Source: Oenanthe sinensis (lineage: Eukaryota > Streptophyta > Magnoliopsida > Apiales > Apiaceae). From it: a DNA stretch of 64,000 bases. The translations under genes were made by a program, and so were the position numbers. Shown here one piece after another: positions 43,901 to 56,603 of this stretch. The notes beneath the pieces are model-generated. The model saw nothing but the letters and a program-made list of their open reading frames with translations. It had not been told where the DNA came from and did no database searches. Position 1 is the stretch's first letter. Each line of letters opens with the position of its first letter. The stretch is taken from the NCBI GenBank assembly GCA_028671895.1, contig JAPMAC010000231.1:11558001-11622000 (forward strand), in the 5' to 3' direction.

Positions 43901-46900
43901 CTATTTGAAATTGTTGAGTTGAAAGTGATGAGAATTCTTGAGGAAATTTAGCGAGGGTTTGTGAAGATCTCTGTGAGTATTTTTGCCTAATTCACCTACC
44001 AGTCTGAGAAAGGTACACTCATCAAGTGGTTGTGTTAAAATGTCTGCAATCTGTTTGTCAGTTGGAGCGTAGTGAAGTGCCACAATACCATTTTCGACAT
44101 GTTCTCCAATAACATGATACCTGACATCAATGTGCTTTGTTCTGGAATGTTGGACTGGATTCTCTGCAATTTTAATAGCATTAGTATTATCACAATACAT
44201 AGGAATATTTGAGAATGTTAGTCCATAATCAAGCAACTGATTTCTCATCCACAGAATTTGATCATAGCAACTTCCAGCTGCTATATATTCAGCCTTAGCT
44301 GTTGCGGTTTAAATAGTCTGTTGTTTCTTGCTAAACCAAAAAATTAATCTGTTGTCAAGAAATTGACATTGACCTGTTGTGTTTTTTCTGTCCACTTTGC
44401 ATCTTGCATAATTAGAGTTTGAATAAACAATTAGTGAAAAATCCGACTCTCTAGGATACCAAAGTCCAAGAGTTTGTTCACCCTTGAGATATCTGAAAAA
44501 TCTTTTCACAGCTAACAAATGTGATTCTCTAGGGTCAGCCTTAAATCTAGCACACAGGCATGTTGCAAATATTATATCTAGTCTACTAGCAGTTAAATAT
44601 AACAATGAGCCGATCATACCTCTATAGCTAGTGTTGCAACTTTCTTACCCTTTGGGTCAGAGTCTAGCTTAGTGGCTGTTGACATAGGAGTTTTGACAGT
44701 TACACAATCTTGCATATCAAACTTCTTCAATAGTTATTTCACATACTTTGATTGATTGATGAAAAATCTATCATCAGTTTATTTAACTTGAAGTCCTAAA
44801 AAGAAGTTTAACTCTCCCATCATGCTCATTTCATAATTTGACTGCATTAATTTGCTAAACTTTTCACAGATTTTTTCATTAGTAGAACCAAATATAATAT
44901 CATCAACATAAATTTGGACAAGCAAAATATCACCTTTATGTTTTCTAATAAAGAGAGTTATGTCAATAGTACCTCTAATGAAACCATTTTCAAGAAGAAA
45001 TTTTGATAGAGTTTCATACCATGCTCTAGGTTCTTGCTTCAATCCATATAGTGCCTTATCTACCTGTAAACATGATCAGGAAACTTTGGATCAACAAATC
45101 CTAGTAGTTTCTCCACATAGACTTTTTCTTCCAATTTTCCATTCAAGAAGGCATTTTTCACATCCATCTAATACACCTTGAATTTTGAATGAGCTGCAAA
45201 TGCAAGAAACATTCTGATAGCTTCCAATCTTGCTACTGGTGCAAAAATTTCATCATAGTCAATTTCTTCCTCCCGAGAGTATCATTTTGCAACTAGCCTT
45301 GCTTTGTTTCTAATCACAATTCCATTCTTACCAAGTTTGTTTCTAAACACCCATTTTACACCAACAATTGATCTATCTTTGAGTCTTGGTACAAGTTTCC
45401 ACACTTTGTTTCTCTTAAATTCATTCAATTCTTCTTGCATTGCAATAATCCAATCAAGGTCTTGCAGAACTTTCTCAATTTTCTTGGGTTTATTCTTTGA
45501 GAGAAAATAGTTATAAAGACATTCATTTTGAGTGGCTATTCTAGTTTGTACACCACTCTCAGGATCACTAATTGTCAAATTAGGAGTGTGATCACTTGCC
45601 CATTTTCTAGCTGGTGGAAGATTGGTTCTTGAACTTGAAGTTCCCCCTAAATCATTGGCATTTCCTGTATATGAGTGAAATTCAAATGAAGAAGCTCCCC
45701 CAAAAGTATTTGACTCTTAAAAAGATTCAGAATTGCCTGATCCAGACCCTGACGAGCTAGACTCTGAAAAACTTGATTCTGTCTGTCTAGACTCTGTCTG
45801 GGTAGACTTTGAACTGTTAGACTCTGAGCTGTTTGGAGTTGAATTTTCGAGCTCCCCCTCAAGGTGTGCAGGTTCTTCAAATGAAGAGGCTCCCCTAGAA
45901 GTATTTGACTCTGAAAAAGATTCAAAGTTGCCTGATCCAGACCCTGACGAGCTAAACTCTGAAAAACTTGATTCTGTCTGTCTAGATCTGAACTGTTAGA
46001 CACTGAGCTATTTGGAGTTGAATTTTCGAGCTCCCCCTCAAGGTGTGCAAGTTTCTGTGTTGTTTCAGGAGTTATTTGAGACTTTTCATCCTCATCATCT
46101 TCATCTATCTGAGAACTTTTCAAATTTTCAAATTCTAGTGTTGTAGACTCTGACTCATCCTGCAATCATGTAATCTATTTGTCATCAAATGTAACATGAA
46201 TAGATTCCATAACAATTCTGGTTCTGAGATTAAACACTCTGAACGCCTTTATGTTTGATGCATATCTAAGAAAAATTGGTTCATCAACCTTGGCTTTAAA
46301 TTTGCTTAGATTTTCAGGATGTACTTTCAGTACAAAGCACTTGCATCCAAATATGTGAAAGTGTTTCACACTTGGCTTCTTTTTCTTTACCATTTCATAG
46401 GGAGTCTTTCCATGCATATTAATCAATGTACAATTTTGAGTGAAACATGTTGTATTGACTGTCTCAGTCCAAAAATATACCGGTAGTTTAGCTTCTATGA
46501 GTGTTCTATTCTTTCTCTCTAACACTCCATTTTATTGGGGTATTCATGGTACATAAAATTGTTGAGTAATTCCCTTTGATGTACAATATTCCTCTATGAT
46601 TGAATTCTTGAATTCAATACCATTGTCACTCCTTATAACTCTAACTGTTTTCTTTGATTTTGTTTCCAGAAAAGTGATATGGTCTATTATGTGTTGTGGA
46701 GCTTCATCCTTTGAATGCATAAAGAAATCCCATGTGAATCTTGTAAAATCATCTACAATGACAAGATCATATTTCTTTTTGTTAATTGACATCACATTTA
46801 CTAGACGAAATAAATCAAAGTGTAATAGATAAAAGGGTTCAGAAATGGTGTTTATTGTCTTACTCTTGAAGGATGTTTTCTTTTTCTTTCCAAGTTGACA

Positions 46901-47440
46901 TACTTCACAAAGTCCATCTTGCACAAACTCAACCTGTGGTAATCCTCTCACAAGATTCTGTTTCACTAACTTGTTGAGTGTTTTGAAGTTGATGTGTGAC
47001 AATTTCTTGTTCCATTTCCAGCTTTCTTCAGTTGAGGCCTTGCTATATAGACATGTGACTTTATTGTGAATGCAATCCCCCAAGTTGGCTTCATATATGT
47101 TACCATGTTTGTGCCCTTTAAAAACCAAAATGCCTATTTCTTTGTGAGTACCCATACACTCTTTGTTGTCAAAGCCAGTATGGTAACCTTTATCTCCAAG
47201 TTAACCTATGCTAATTAAGTTATGTTTCAAGCCATCAACTAGAGCTACTTCATCAATGATGATATTCCGAAGTACAATCTTTCCAAATCCTAGTGTTTGT
47301 CCTTTGTTGTCATCTCTAAAGGATGCTTCTAGGCCAACTATCTCCACAAAGTTTGTAAGCATGGATTTCTTTCCAGTCATTTGTCCTGAACATCCACTGT
47401 CCAGGATTAGGGTTACTTTATTTACCCTTGATCCCTGCAT
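43901..47440 (-). pseudogene. pol: B pol: protease, integrase, RT, RNase H, many stops
   Basis: Pieces in order on the minus strand: protease (47440-47201, LDSGCSGQMTG); integrase zinc region and core (47155-46544, KKLSHINF, CEVCQLGKK, RSDNGIEFKNS); integrase end (46525-46175, ERKNRTLIEA, MESIHVTFDDK); Ser-rich linker (46165-45647); RT start (45578-45282); RT core with QIYVDDIIFGS (45042-44779); RNase H (44617-44309 and 44248-43901, HIDVRYHVIGEH). At least six nonsense codons or frameshifts separate them, including TAA for a Gln and TGA for an Arg just before ERKNRT. The family is the same as E1/E2 but more diverged. Confidence 0.88.
45680..46050. repeat. Tandem duplication of about 195 bases in the B pol linker
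   Basis: CCTGATCCAGACCCTGACGA occurs at 45736 and 45931, each followed by GCTA-ACTCTGAAAAACTTGA and, further on, by GTTGAATTTTCGAGCTCCCC. The unit is full of the AGACTCTGA motif, so the Ser/Glu-rich linker grew by local duplication. Confidence 0.85.
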
Positions 47441-47451
47441 ACATGAAGCAA

Positions 47452-48530
47452 CTAGTTAGATGTTTTGGGGGCCCAAAAAGTTTTGGATCTTTTACTACTA
47501 ACTTTGGGTGAAACAGGCTTAATATTTTTCACTTTTGTTTTACCTATCTCCTTTGTTGCTTTAGACTCTGGTAGAGTCTTGACAGTATCATACCAACTTT
47601 TATCAATTGAAGATTTTAGCTCATAAAAATTGTAATACAAATCATGATAGTCCCTACACATATAAATAGAATGAAATATGCTACCATAGTGATAACAAGG
47701 CTTCTGTGGAATGAAGTGACTTTTTAGAGTCTGTGAAGGAATAGACTCTGATTTCTTCTCAAATTTTGTTTTACAGTCTAGAGCTAGATGGTTGTGGTTT
47801 TCACATCTGTAACACTTCTTTCTAGGAGCATTAGGATCCTTTTGATAATTATTGGCCTTATTAATGCCTTCCTTACCATTCCTATTTTTCCTAGTCTTTG
47901 TAGACTCTGATAAGTTCTCTAGCCTTTCCTTTAACTTAGACTTAGACAATACCCAATATTAATGTTTTTCTTAGATTTCTTTGCTCCTGATTCATCTGTC
48001 TTTTTGTTAACAACAGGGGGATCATTGATAAATGAGTTTGTGGTTTCTTTAAATAAATCAGTCTTTAATTCAGAAGTCACAAACTTAATAGAAATAAAGG
48101 TACTTTTGTTCTTAGTCTTATTAATTTGGCTAGCTTCTTCATTGTTATCATTCTTAATAATAGGTGTTTTGCCTTGACTCTTGTCATAGTCTAGACCAGC
48201 AATTTGACACACATTTTGATTGTTGAGAATATCCTGAACTTTTCTACCAAAGTTTGTCCATACTCTGAACTTAAACCTCTCTTCCTCTAGTTCTTTCTTA
48301 ACAAAGTCATAGGCTTTCAAGACTTCAGTGTAGTTGTGCCTGCATTTCTCAGAATCCTTTTTGTATTGTTCCATTAACACTAACTCAGACTTTAAATGGT
48401 TATTCCTGCTTGTCAAGGTTAAATTTTCTTCTTTTAACCTGTCATTTTCATTAGTGAGAGACCTGCAGTTTGTCATTATATTCTTAATCTCACTTTGCAC
48501 AATTTTATACCATCAGGGTCTAAATTAAGT
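47452..48530 (-). pseudogene. gag: B gag, C-terminal half only
   Basis: Frame 48500-47931 is coiled-coil rich (TNENDRLKEENLTLTSRNNH) and aligns in position with the middle of E1/E2 gag. Frame 47949-47452 has the zinc knuckle CYRCENHNHLALDC, a possible decayed third one, and the ending FWAPKTSN plus TAG. The core and first zinc knuckle expected upstream are missing, deleted with the primer site. S-E-S units from the B motif occur in the linker. Confidence 0.8.
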
Positions 48531-48605
48531 AAGGATTCAAGAGAGAAGATTGATACCTGAGTCTTGGGAGATGAAGGTTCTTTGAGAGATTATGATTTTC
48601 TTGAG

Positions 48606-49122
48606 GAGATGAAAGTTCGACTTCAATCACATACCCAATTAAGTTACATAAAGTGTTTATAAAGAGAGTTGTTTATCAACTAATAAAAGAAAATCAAATT
48701 ATAATAGGAATATAATTCTTAATTATTAGTTGACAATTTTCTTCTGAAATTCTATTTCCTTCCCATAGCATATCTGCAATATATTTGCTTTTATCTTTGA
48801 AGACTTTCCATTCCTGTAATCACCTTCCAAATTCAGCTTCAGCTTTATAGACTCTGAAATCTTCAGACTCTGATGGATTATAGACTCTGATAGACTATAG
48901 ACTCTGACAGTCTATAGACCCTAATCACCTTCTAGAATCCGATCTTCATCCAGACTCTGGTTTCACTTTCTACAGAAAATCTTCTAAGTACAAGTAACAA
49001 GAATGTTGACTATCCAGACTCTGATTATAAAAGTTCAGAGACTAGAAAGACTTATTACAAATAAACTATGTTATACCCTGTTCTAGTATTTTGTACATCA
49101 TCAAATGAATATATTCCTAACA
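48606..49122 (-). repeat. B 5' LTR, truncated
   Basis: It aligns with 16424-16932 (CGACTTCAATCACATACCCA start, ATTCCTAACA end). About 260 bases next to gag are missing. It has the AGACTCTGA cluster at 48850-49025. Confidence 0.85.
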
Positions 49123-51002
49123 ATAAGTATATTTAGAAGATATATTAACAATATATTCCCTTGAAAACCTCCAAAACCAACACTTTTTTAAATAAATAAC
49201 ACATTTTCTATCTCGTAAAAGCAGTGTTAAAATACTATTTGTTTATCTTCAGTCTTTGACTCAAAATATAACATATATAAATTTGATTTGATTTTATCAT
49301 TATTTTGATAAATCTTATCTAAATATATGTAAAGAGAAAATCATTTGGTTTCGTTTATAAAAGTAGTTTGACCCCGTTTGACTTTCTTCTCATTGACTGT
49401 CACTTCGAACAACCTAAGGGAGGATTACTATATTAATTAGTAACTTCCTAATCCTAATTTAATTTACATTTATCGTTAAGACAAAATAATCTAAACCTAA
49501 TTCATAAGACTGTATCTCACATTTTATATCAAAAATTTGATTATAATTTATAATTAAAATTAGTTTTGACATCTGACAAAAATAAATAAATCAGTTTTGA
49601 CGTTAAATTTTAAAATAAATTAGTGTTTTATAAATTATATTTCATACACAATTAATGTTATCTTCACAAATTTGTATTTTTGTTTATATAATTTTAGTAA
49701 TCTATACTAATTAATTTCTTGACAAAAAATTTACTTTTAAAAATATAATTTTGCAATTTGTTTTTGATAAATATAAGGTTCGAGGTGCTGCCGAAGGCGG
49801 TGCCGAGAAGCGCTGTTATTAAATATTAAATGATCGTTGGAGATTGATCTTGACAAGCACTCTAATATTTCTCCAAGTCTTCAGATCATTAAGTTGTTTT
49901 GTTTCAATTAAATAAGACATTATGTTATGTTCCTTTGTTTCACTTGAGCAAAACTTTATGTGCAATATTCCAAGACAATTGTGATTTTATTTAAATCCTT
50001 ATTCATTATGTGTGACATTTTCGTTTATTATCATGCATATTATTAATTTTTGTTATGACATGTCAACTTCCTATGTTGTTAAAAATTTTAATTACTAGTA
50101 TATACAAATTAAGAATATCTCATATTTTATATTTTTTCAATTATATATATATATATATATTAAAGATTGATCATGTTCATTTAAAAACAACATCAAATAT
50201 ACTCTCGACAACTTAACAAAATAACTTTTACTAAACCAGGATGACCAAAACGGCTAAAAAAAACAAACAAACATTTTACATGAAAAAATTAATAAGTCTA
50301 ATTATTTTTGACCTTTTATATTTTTAATAAAAATCAATCTTGTTAACTTTGTGATAATTTAAAATTCAAAAACAGTGACACGTGCGTAACGCGAACAAAA
50401 AATTGATAGTACCATATTATTAAAACCAAAATATTAAAAAATTGGTAATAGGTAATTGGTTGATATTTAGGCCGAATAATTATTATTTTACCTAATTTTA
50501 AACATTAATCTCTTAACAAAAACATATTTCATATTAATCTTCTAACTAAAACATATTTATAAACAAAACACATAACTGAGTCTAATTTTTAAACATTAAC
50601 CTCCTAACAAAAACAAATTTCACATTAATTTCCTAACTAAAACACATCTCTAAACAAAAAAAATGAAATTATATCTCTAAAAAAACGTTATCCTATTAAA
50701 ATATAAATATAAATAAAATACATGAAAAATTATATAAAATATATACATAAAGCTTTAAAAAATATTAAAATAAAAGTAGTAATTATTATATCATATATAA
50801 TATAATATAATATATAATAAAATATTAAAATATCTAAAATGTCCATCGCTCACTTGTGTATAATTAGCGTTAACGATTCTAAAATCTCTCGGAACAAATA
50901 ATAGGCCAAAAATCTAACCAACACCGACTTAAATCGAAAAAAAGGACAGAAAAACTGAGGGAGTAACCTGTTACGTGTCTGTATGTATACACACATATAG
51001 CT

Positions 51003-51048
<46 letters not shown>

Positions 51049-51221
51049 CTCGCGAGGCCCAAAAATCAGCACAAAACCTTGAACCTACCTCCTCCAATTC
51101 TCAAATTTTACTTGCCTCCATCGCCGGCCGATTGCCTGTCATACGTCTGATTAATCACGTTCTGTGTACTAGTTTACGTATAGCCAATTACGTATATAAC
51201 CCTAATTTGGAGGGCTTTGTA
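49123..51221. other. Intergenic DNA upstream of the ARIADNE gene
   Basis: There is no gene. It is AT-rich, with a short TA run at about 50144-50160, two degenerate direct repeats of about 90 bases (50493-50582 and 50583-50660, each with ACATTAA-CTC-TAACAAAAAC), and a CA microsatellite at 51004-51045. The last 150 bases should include the promoter and 5' UTR of the downstream gene; I cannot point to a sure TATA box. Confidence 0.7.
51004..51045. repeat. (AC)n microsatellite upstream of the ARIADNE gene
   Basis: About 21 uninterrupted AC units lie roughly 180 bases before the start codon. Length variation here could be a useful marker and might affect promoter spacing. Confidence 0.95.
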
Positions 51222-51880
51222 ATGGAGTCGGAGGATGATATGCACGATGCTAACGATCTGGAGGACTTTTACAGCAGCGATTATGTTGAGGATACTGATA
51301 ATGATGACGCTGCTGATTATGTGTTTGATAATGATTCTGATGATGCTTCTGAAAAATTGGTCTCTATTCGCGAACAGGTTCATTTTTTATGCCTCATTCT
51401 ATTTAATATCCTGTTTGTATATGTGTATGTATGTTTTATTCTAGTAGGAGTTTTATGTGATTTTTAGGAATGTTGTATCGAGTGGATTTGTAATTATATT
51501 TCGTTCGTTTGTTCTTGAATACAAACTCATGTACTTATAGTATGCACAAGGCTACTCAATAAGGAAAATCAGACAGACAGTCATTAATTACAGTAGACTC
51601 GGATAAGGTTTTACATATTGATGCTCGTGCCAAAACTAGTGTTAGAGATTCAACCACTGGATTGGGGTTGGTGAGGGAAGGGTATGGTTGGATTGTGGGT
51701 TGAAGAGGGAAGGGATTGGCTATAGTGGCCAAGTTATTTTATTGAACCCTTCAGGTTGATTGAAAGGTTGGGGATGGAAGGGTTTAAAAAATAATGTTTT
51801 TATGAAACAATAACAACTTCCTGAATCATTATTGTCGAGTAGTACATTATTATAGTCTTCTAAAATACAAATATACCTAT

Positions 51881-51958
<78 letters not shown>

Positions 51959-54900
51959 GGTTCTATGGGAAGTACTTGAACTTGGTAAACACTCCTTATT
52001 TTTGTTGAAATCATCACATCTTTTATCAAATATATGTGTTCAAAAATTAAAACACAATTGTATTGGGGAAAAAATGAGTTAGAAAATGTTATACATGTTA
52101 TTTACGGAACATGCCAGTCCCTCACTTCTTATTTTGTAAAAATAATCACATTTTTCATAGAAAACACATGTGTTTAGTAGATAAAAACAGAATTATGAAA
52201 ATAAATTATGCATTTTAAAAAAATTAGATAAAAATATTTACAGAACACATGTTATATAAGTATAGAACATAGTAGTTATTTGGAGAACTAGTTCTCATTT
52301 GACCTAGCCCTATATATTTAAAAGATCAAATAATAAATTGAGATAAATCTTGTTATATAACCATTTCAAACGTACAATTATAAACATTAAAATCGATTTA
52401 TTTTGGTTTTCAAATTTAAAGTGTTATCGTATAGAAAAGGAAAAGTTGGCAAATTATACATATTTCCTTATGTGTGAATCCGCAAGTGTCAAGAGGAATA
52501 TGCTATTTACAGATCATCTTCGAATGGTATTAAATATTTACAAAGAATTAGAAAATGAAACAATGTAGATTAAGTACAAGAAAAAATGAAAAAGGATCTT
52601 AATTTGTCACAAAACTAGGTTCTTCAAACCTACTATTTCACAGGTAAATATGATATGAGAACAACTAAAAATATGTTGTTGCCTCTTAGAGTGTCTCCAA
52701 TAAGGGTTGCTAAAAGAGTTGCCAAATAATGACAAATCATCAAATATAATATTTTTTATTTTCTCTCATATCCATCACTCTAGGCAACATTTACTAAAAA
52801 TTTGCTCCAATAATTAGCAACTTTAAATGTTGCCAATGTGGTACCTCTATATTAGCTTTATATTTAGTTTGATATAGAAGTGGGTAGAGCAAGATATGCT
52901 TTTAGATGTTTTTTTATGAGGTTTTACTAGTTTGGGAAGTTGCCAAATTTAAGCAACCTCCCGACAACTTCTAGGCAACCAAAGGTGTCATGCCACATAA
53001 GTTTGGCAACCTTTTTGGCAGATGCTCTTAGTTGCTCAATTGCATCAAGATAACTTTTGACATCTTCTCGTGGACTTCTAACTAATATTCCCTGATTAAT
53101 TTAAAATATTTATTGTTTAATGTGAACAGTATATGCCATGAGAAATAAGAACTCTGATATTAATGTAGATCTTGTACAACCAAGGAAGAAACACAACAAA
53201 TAATTCAAATCTATCCTTCACATCTTTAAAAACTATTTATGAACAAATAGTCCATCTGGATTAACTTGAACTAGCCATTGGTTTACTTGGGTTCCCTTAA
53301 TCATGACTCCATTGTGATCCATGAGTAATTCTAAAATATATTTCACAATCTTCATCTTAAAATATTACCAAACATGTTTTCTAAAGTCCTATCCCTGAAC
53401 TCCTCAACCCAACCCTTCCCAACTCCCTATTCATGGATCCTAAATATGCCAAAACTTCTCTTGTTTATGTATTTGGTGGTGATAAAATCATTTATTATTT
53501 GGTTGGTCGCTTTGGTAATATTTGTTGTTTGTCATTGTTGCCTTTTTTAGCTTTTGCACTGCTTTTATGTTGCAGAAGAACTATACTGTCTTGAAGGAAG
53601 AAGATATACGACAACGCCAGGAGGATGATATATCAAAAATTTCTGCAGTTCTTTCCATACCAAGAGTTGCTGCATGCATGCTACTTTGCCAGTATAAATG
53701 GTGAGTCCCTAAGTTTTTTTTATTTACTTGCAATGATCATATTTCATTTCTAAGTCCGATACCACAAAAAAGTTGAATGTTTATGTCACTCCTTTCTTTT
53801 TCTTATTATTTTTTAGTAATTTGGTTTATGGATTGGTAAGTTAATTGCAAATTTCCTTTCACAAGATTTTAGTTATAGCTCTATTTATTAAGTTGGATAG
53901 AGGGATTATCATATGATACTTTGAGGCTTGTTCATGTTGTGTTCCTTATCACCATAAATGTTACTTGCTGCCTTGCTGGAATCTGATGTATATACTGACA
54001 TTGGGGTTTGTATGTATTCAAGCATATTGATAATTTAATATATACCAAATACCAAATATAGTGATATTACCATTTATGTATATATTAACATTTTTACGTG
54101 TATGTCAGGACTCAGGAACTAAGGCTTCTGAGATGAAGAAATTGAGTAATTTTGGTGTTTTCTGAGTTTATAAGCAGAGACACTGTATAATTTAGCTAGA
54201 AATGAGAGAGATTAAGAGATTACAGCAGAAAATTAAAGAAAAAACTGAGATAAAGAGAGAGATCAGAAGTAACTTGTAAAAAAAGATAGATTTTAGAGAG
54301 AACTTGGAGAAGAAGATAGAAGTTTCTGGAGAGAGAAATTATAGAGAGAAGGGAGAGAATAGTTGGTGGAACAAAGTTCCCTTTTCTTTTACTTCACCAA
54401 GCATCCTCTGGAAAGTACAACCGTGACATCTATTTATAGACTTTTAGCAAACCAAGTCAGTAGTGACACAAATACCCTTACTACTACTCAGTCAATACTA
54501 TTACTGATGACTACTGTACTAAAGTTCCTAACAGTGTATCTGATCAGAAAAATTGACAATGTAGGAGTGTTAATAATGTACATGAGGCTTGGTTTTCGGA
54601 TGAAGATAGAGTTCGCAAGGCTGTTGGTCTAGTGGAACAGCGAGCTGTTAAATCTCAAGAAGATAGAGAAGTACACCAGTCGATTATACAAGTTGGTTTA
54701 TTTTGTTGACTTAAAAATTCCCTGTTTGTATTGTTGTTGATGGCTTGCTTTTTTGGCAGCTGACCTGTGAGATCTGTTTTGAATCCTATCCAGTTGATAA
54801 GATAAATACTGCCGCTTGTGGTCATCCTTATTGTTCTACTTGTTGGGCAGGTATATTCCTCAGCCATGGTTAACTTGATATTATCTTGGAGGTGTGATTT

Positions 54901-56465
54901 ACATCTCTTGCTCCAGCTCTTCCATGATTGTGGTGATTTTTTATTTTGTTTGTTGTTGTTGTTGTTACAGTACATGCCTAATTAGATTTTATTAGAAAGT
55001 TGATGCTAATACAAGCTCGGGCGATATTGCAGTTTAATGTGTCTGGAGCCACATGCTTTATTGTTAATTTTTCTTCCTTGGTTAAAATTTGATCTAGTGG
55101 AATGTATTAATGTTTTCGAATTCTGGTAGATTTTTATGTCAGGATAATGTACTATTCCTGGAGTTGACATTTATGAAACATGTATGGAAATCTAATTGTA
55201 TTTATCTACTTTATGTATATCATAAAGCATATATTAGCACATCTATCAATGATGGGCCGGGATGCTTGACGCTAAGGTGTCCAGACCCATCTTGTAATGC
55301 TGCTGTGAGTCAGGATATGATCAATATATTGGTTTCCAGTGAAGATAGGGAGAAGTATTATCGTTACCTTCTTCGAACTTATATTGAAGATAATCGAAAG
55401 GTATGCTTTTCTAAGCCTTTGACTTGTATTGCTTAACCCTTCATCTTGTAGGTTCAAGCAAGGATTAGATAATGTACTAGGTTGCAGTTTAAATAAATTT
55501 TGTTCTCTTGATTATAATTTTGTTCTTTATTAAAGAAGCTATATGTAGGTTGTTTTTCTCACACAATTAAGTGCTTATTTGAAAATAGAACTACCTATCA
55601 GGTACTTCCCTCTCCAAATAAGCACTTTTAATGGGATAATATGCTTTTCTAAACATTCTCGTATATTGGCCTGTATATTATATGTGTAGACCAAGTGGTG
55701 TCCTGCACCTGGATGTGATTGTGCAGTTGAGTTTGATGTTGGAAGTGGAAGCCATGATGTGTCATGTCTCTGTTCATATAGCTTCTGTTGGAACGTAAGT
55801 TTTTCCACCATTTGTTTGGTTTTTGGGTATTTTATTTATCAATTGAAGATGTGTCATGGTGCTTAAATTTCGAACTGCTGTTACAGTGTACAGAGGAAGC
55901 TCACCGTCCAGTGGACTGCGAAACTGTATCTAAATGGATATTGAAAAATACAGCAGAATCTGAGAACATGAATTGGTAGGAGTTATTACTTCTGCATAGT
56001 ACTTTTGCAATGTATTTAAGCACTTCCTGTTTCCTGTATTTATGGTCGTCATCATCATCGTTTAGTTGTTTACAATTTAGGTCTAAGATTACCTTCTCTC
56101 TTCAATTCTGCTGATTTAGACTGTTTATTGCTCCCGAGTTTAGAAAACAAGAGAAGAGAAAAGAAAGGAAAAGAAAATTTTAAAATTTTCCTCTCAAATC
56201 GTGCTCTTGAGTTTTTCAGGAGAGAAGAGGGGAGCAGAGAAAAAATTCTCAAAAGTTTCTCCCCAAAATTTTCTTCCCTAAAATGGGATGATTAGGAGAG
56301 AAGCTCTCACACTTCTTTTTGGATAATATCCAATATATCCTTTTTTTCAAAATTTTCTCTCCCATTACACCATAAACTCGGCAGCACATTAAAGATTTTT
56401 TTTTTTTTACTTCTTTTCTTTTTTACCTCTTCCTAGTCATTTGTAGCTGATCTATCCTTAAACAT

Positions 56466-56504
<39 letters not shown>

Positions 56505-56542
56505 ACACTACGCTGCAAACTTTTTAGCGTGAGAACCGTGAA

Positions 56543-56603
<61 letters not shown>

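Larger units (their letters stand above)
16162..49122 (-). mobile_element. SIRE-type retrotransposon B, host of two nested insertions
   Basis: On the minus strand: truncated 5' LTR (48606-49122), gag (48530-47452), pol (47440-43901), ORF3 in three blocks (43883-41995, 34513-33552, 19111-16933), 3' LTR (16162-16932). The blocks are split by element C (34514-41994) and element E2 (19112-33546). Without those two insertions it is about 11 kb, as expected. The left part of the 5' LTR, the primer site and the gag N-terminus are deleted. Flanking bases (GACTT on the left, ATAAG on the right) do not match as a target duplication. All coding parts are heavily mutated, making it the oldest of the three SIRE-like copies. 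Confidence 0.8.
51378..53575 (+). other. Intron 1 of the ARIADNE gene (2.2 kb)
   Basis: Donor AACAG/GTTCAT, acceptor TTGCAG/AAGAAC. It holds a long TA microsatellite, a Tourist-like MITE and otherwise AT-rich sequence without a gene. The segment after the TA run (51953-52315) ends GACCTAGCCCTATATAT and may be another TA-targeted element, but I could not match its left end. Confidence 0.85.

Noticed and set aside
50879..51097. Cys/Val-repeat frames on the minus strand near 51004-51045
   Set aside because: They are produced by the AC microsatellite.
51132..51467. A longer first exon of the ARIADNE gene starting at an upstream ATG (51132)
   Set aside because: The MESEDDM start at 51222 matches the family, and the extension past 51377 reads through a proper donor site into intron sequence.
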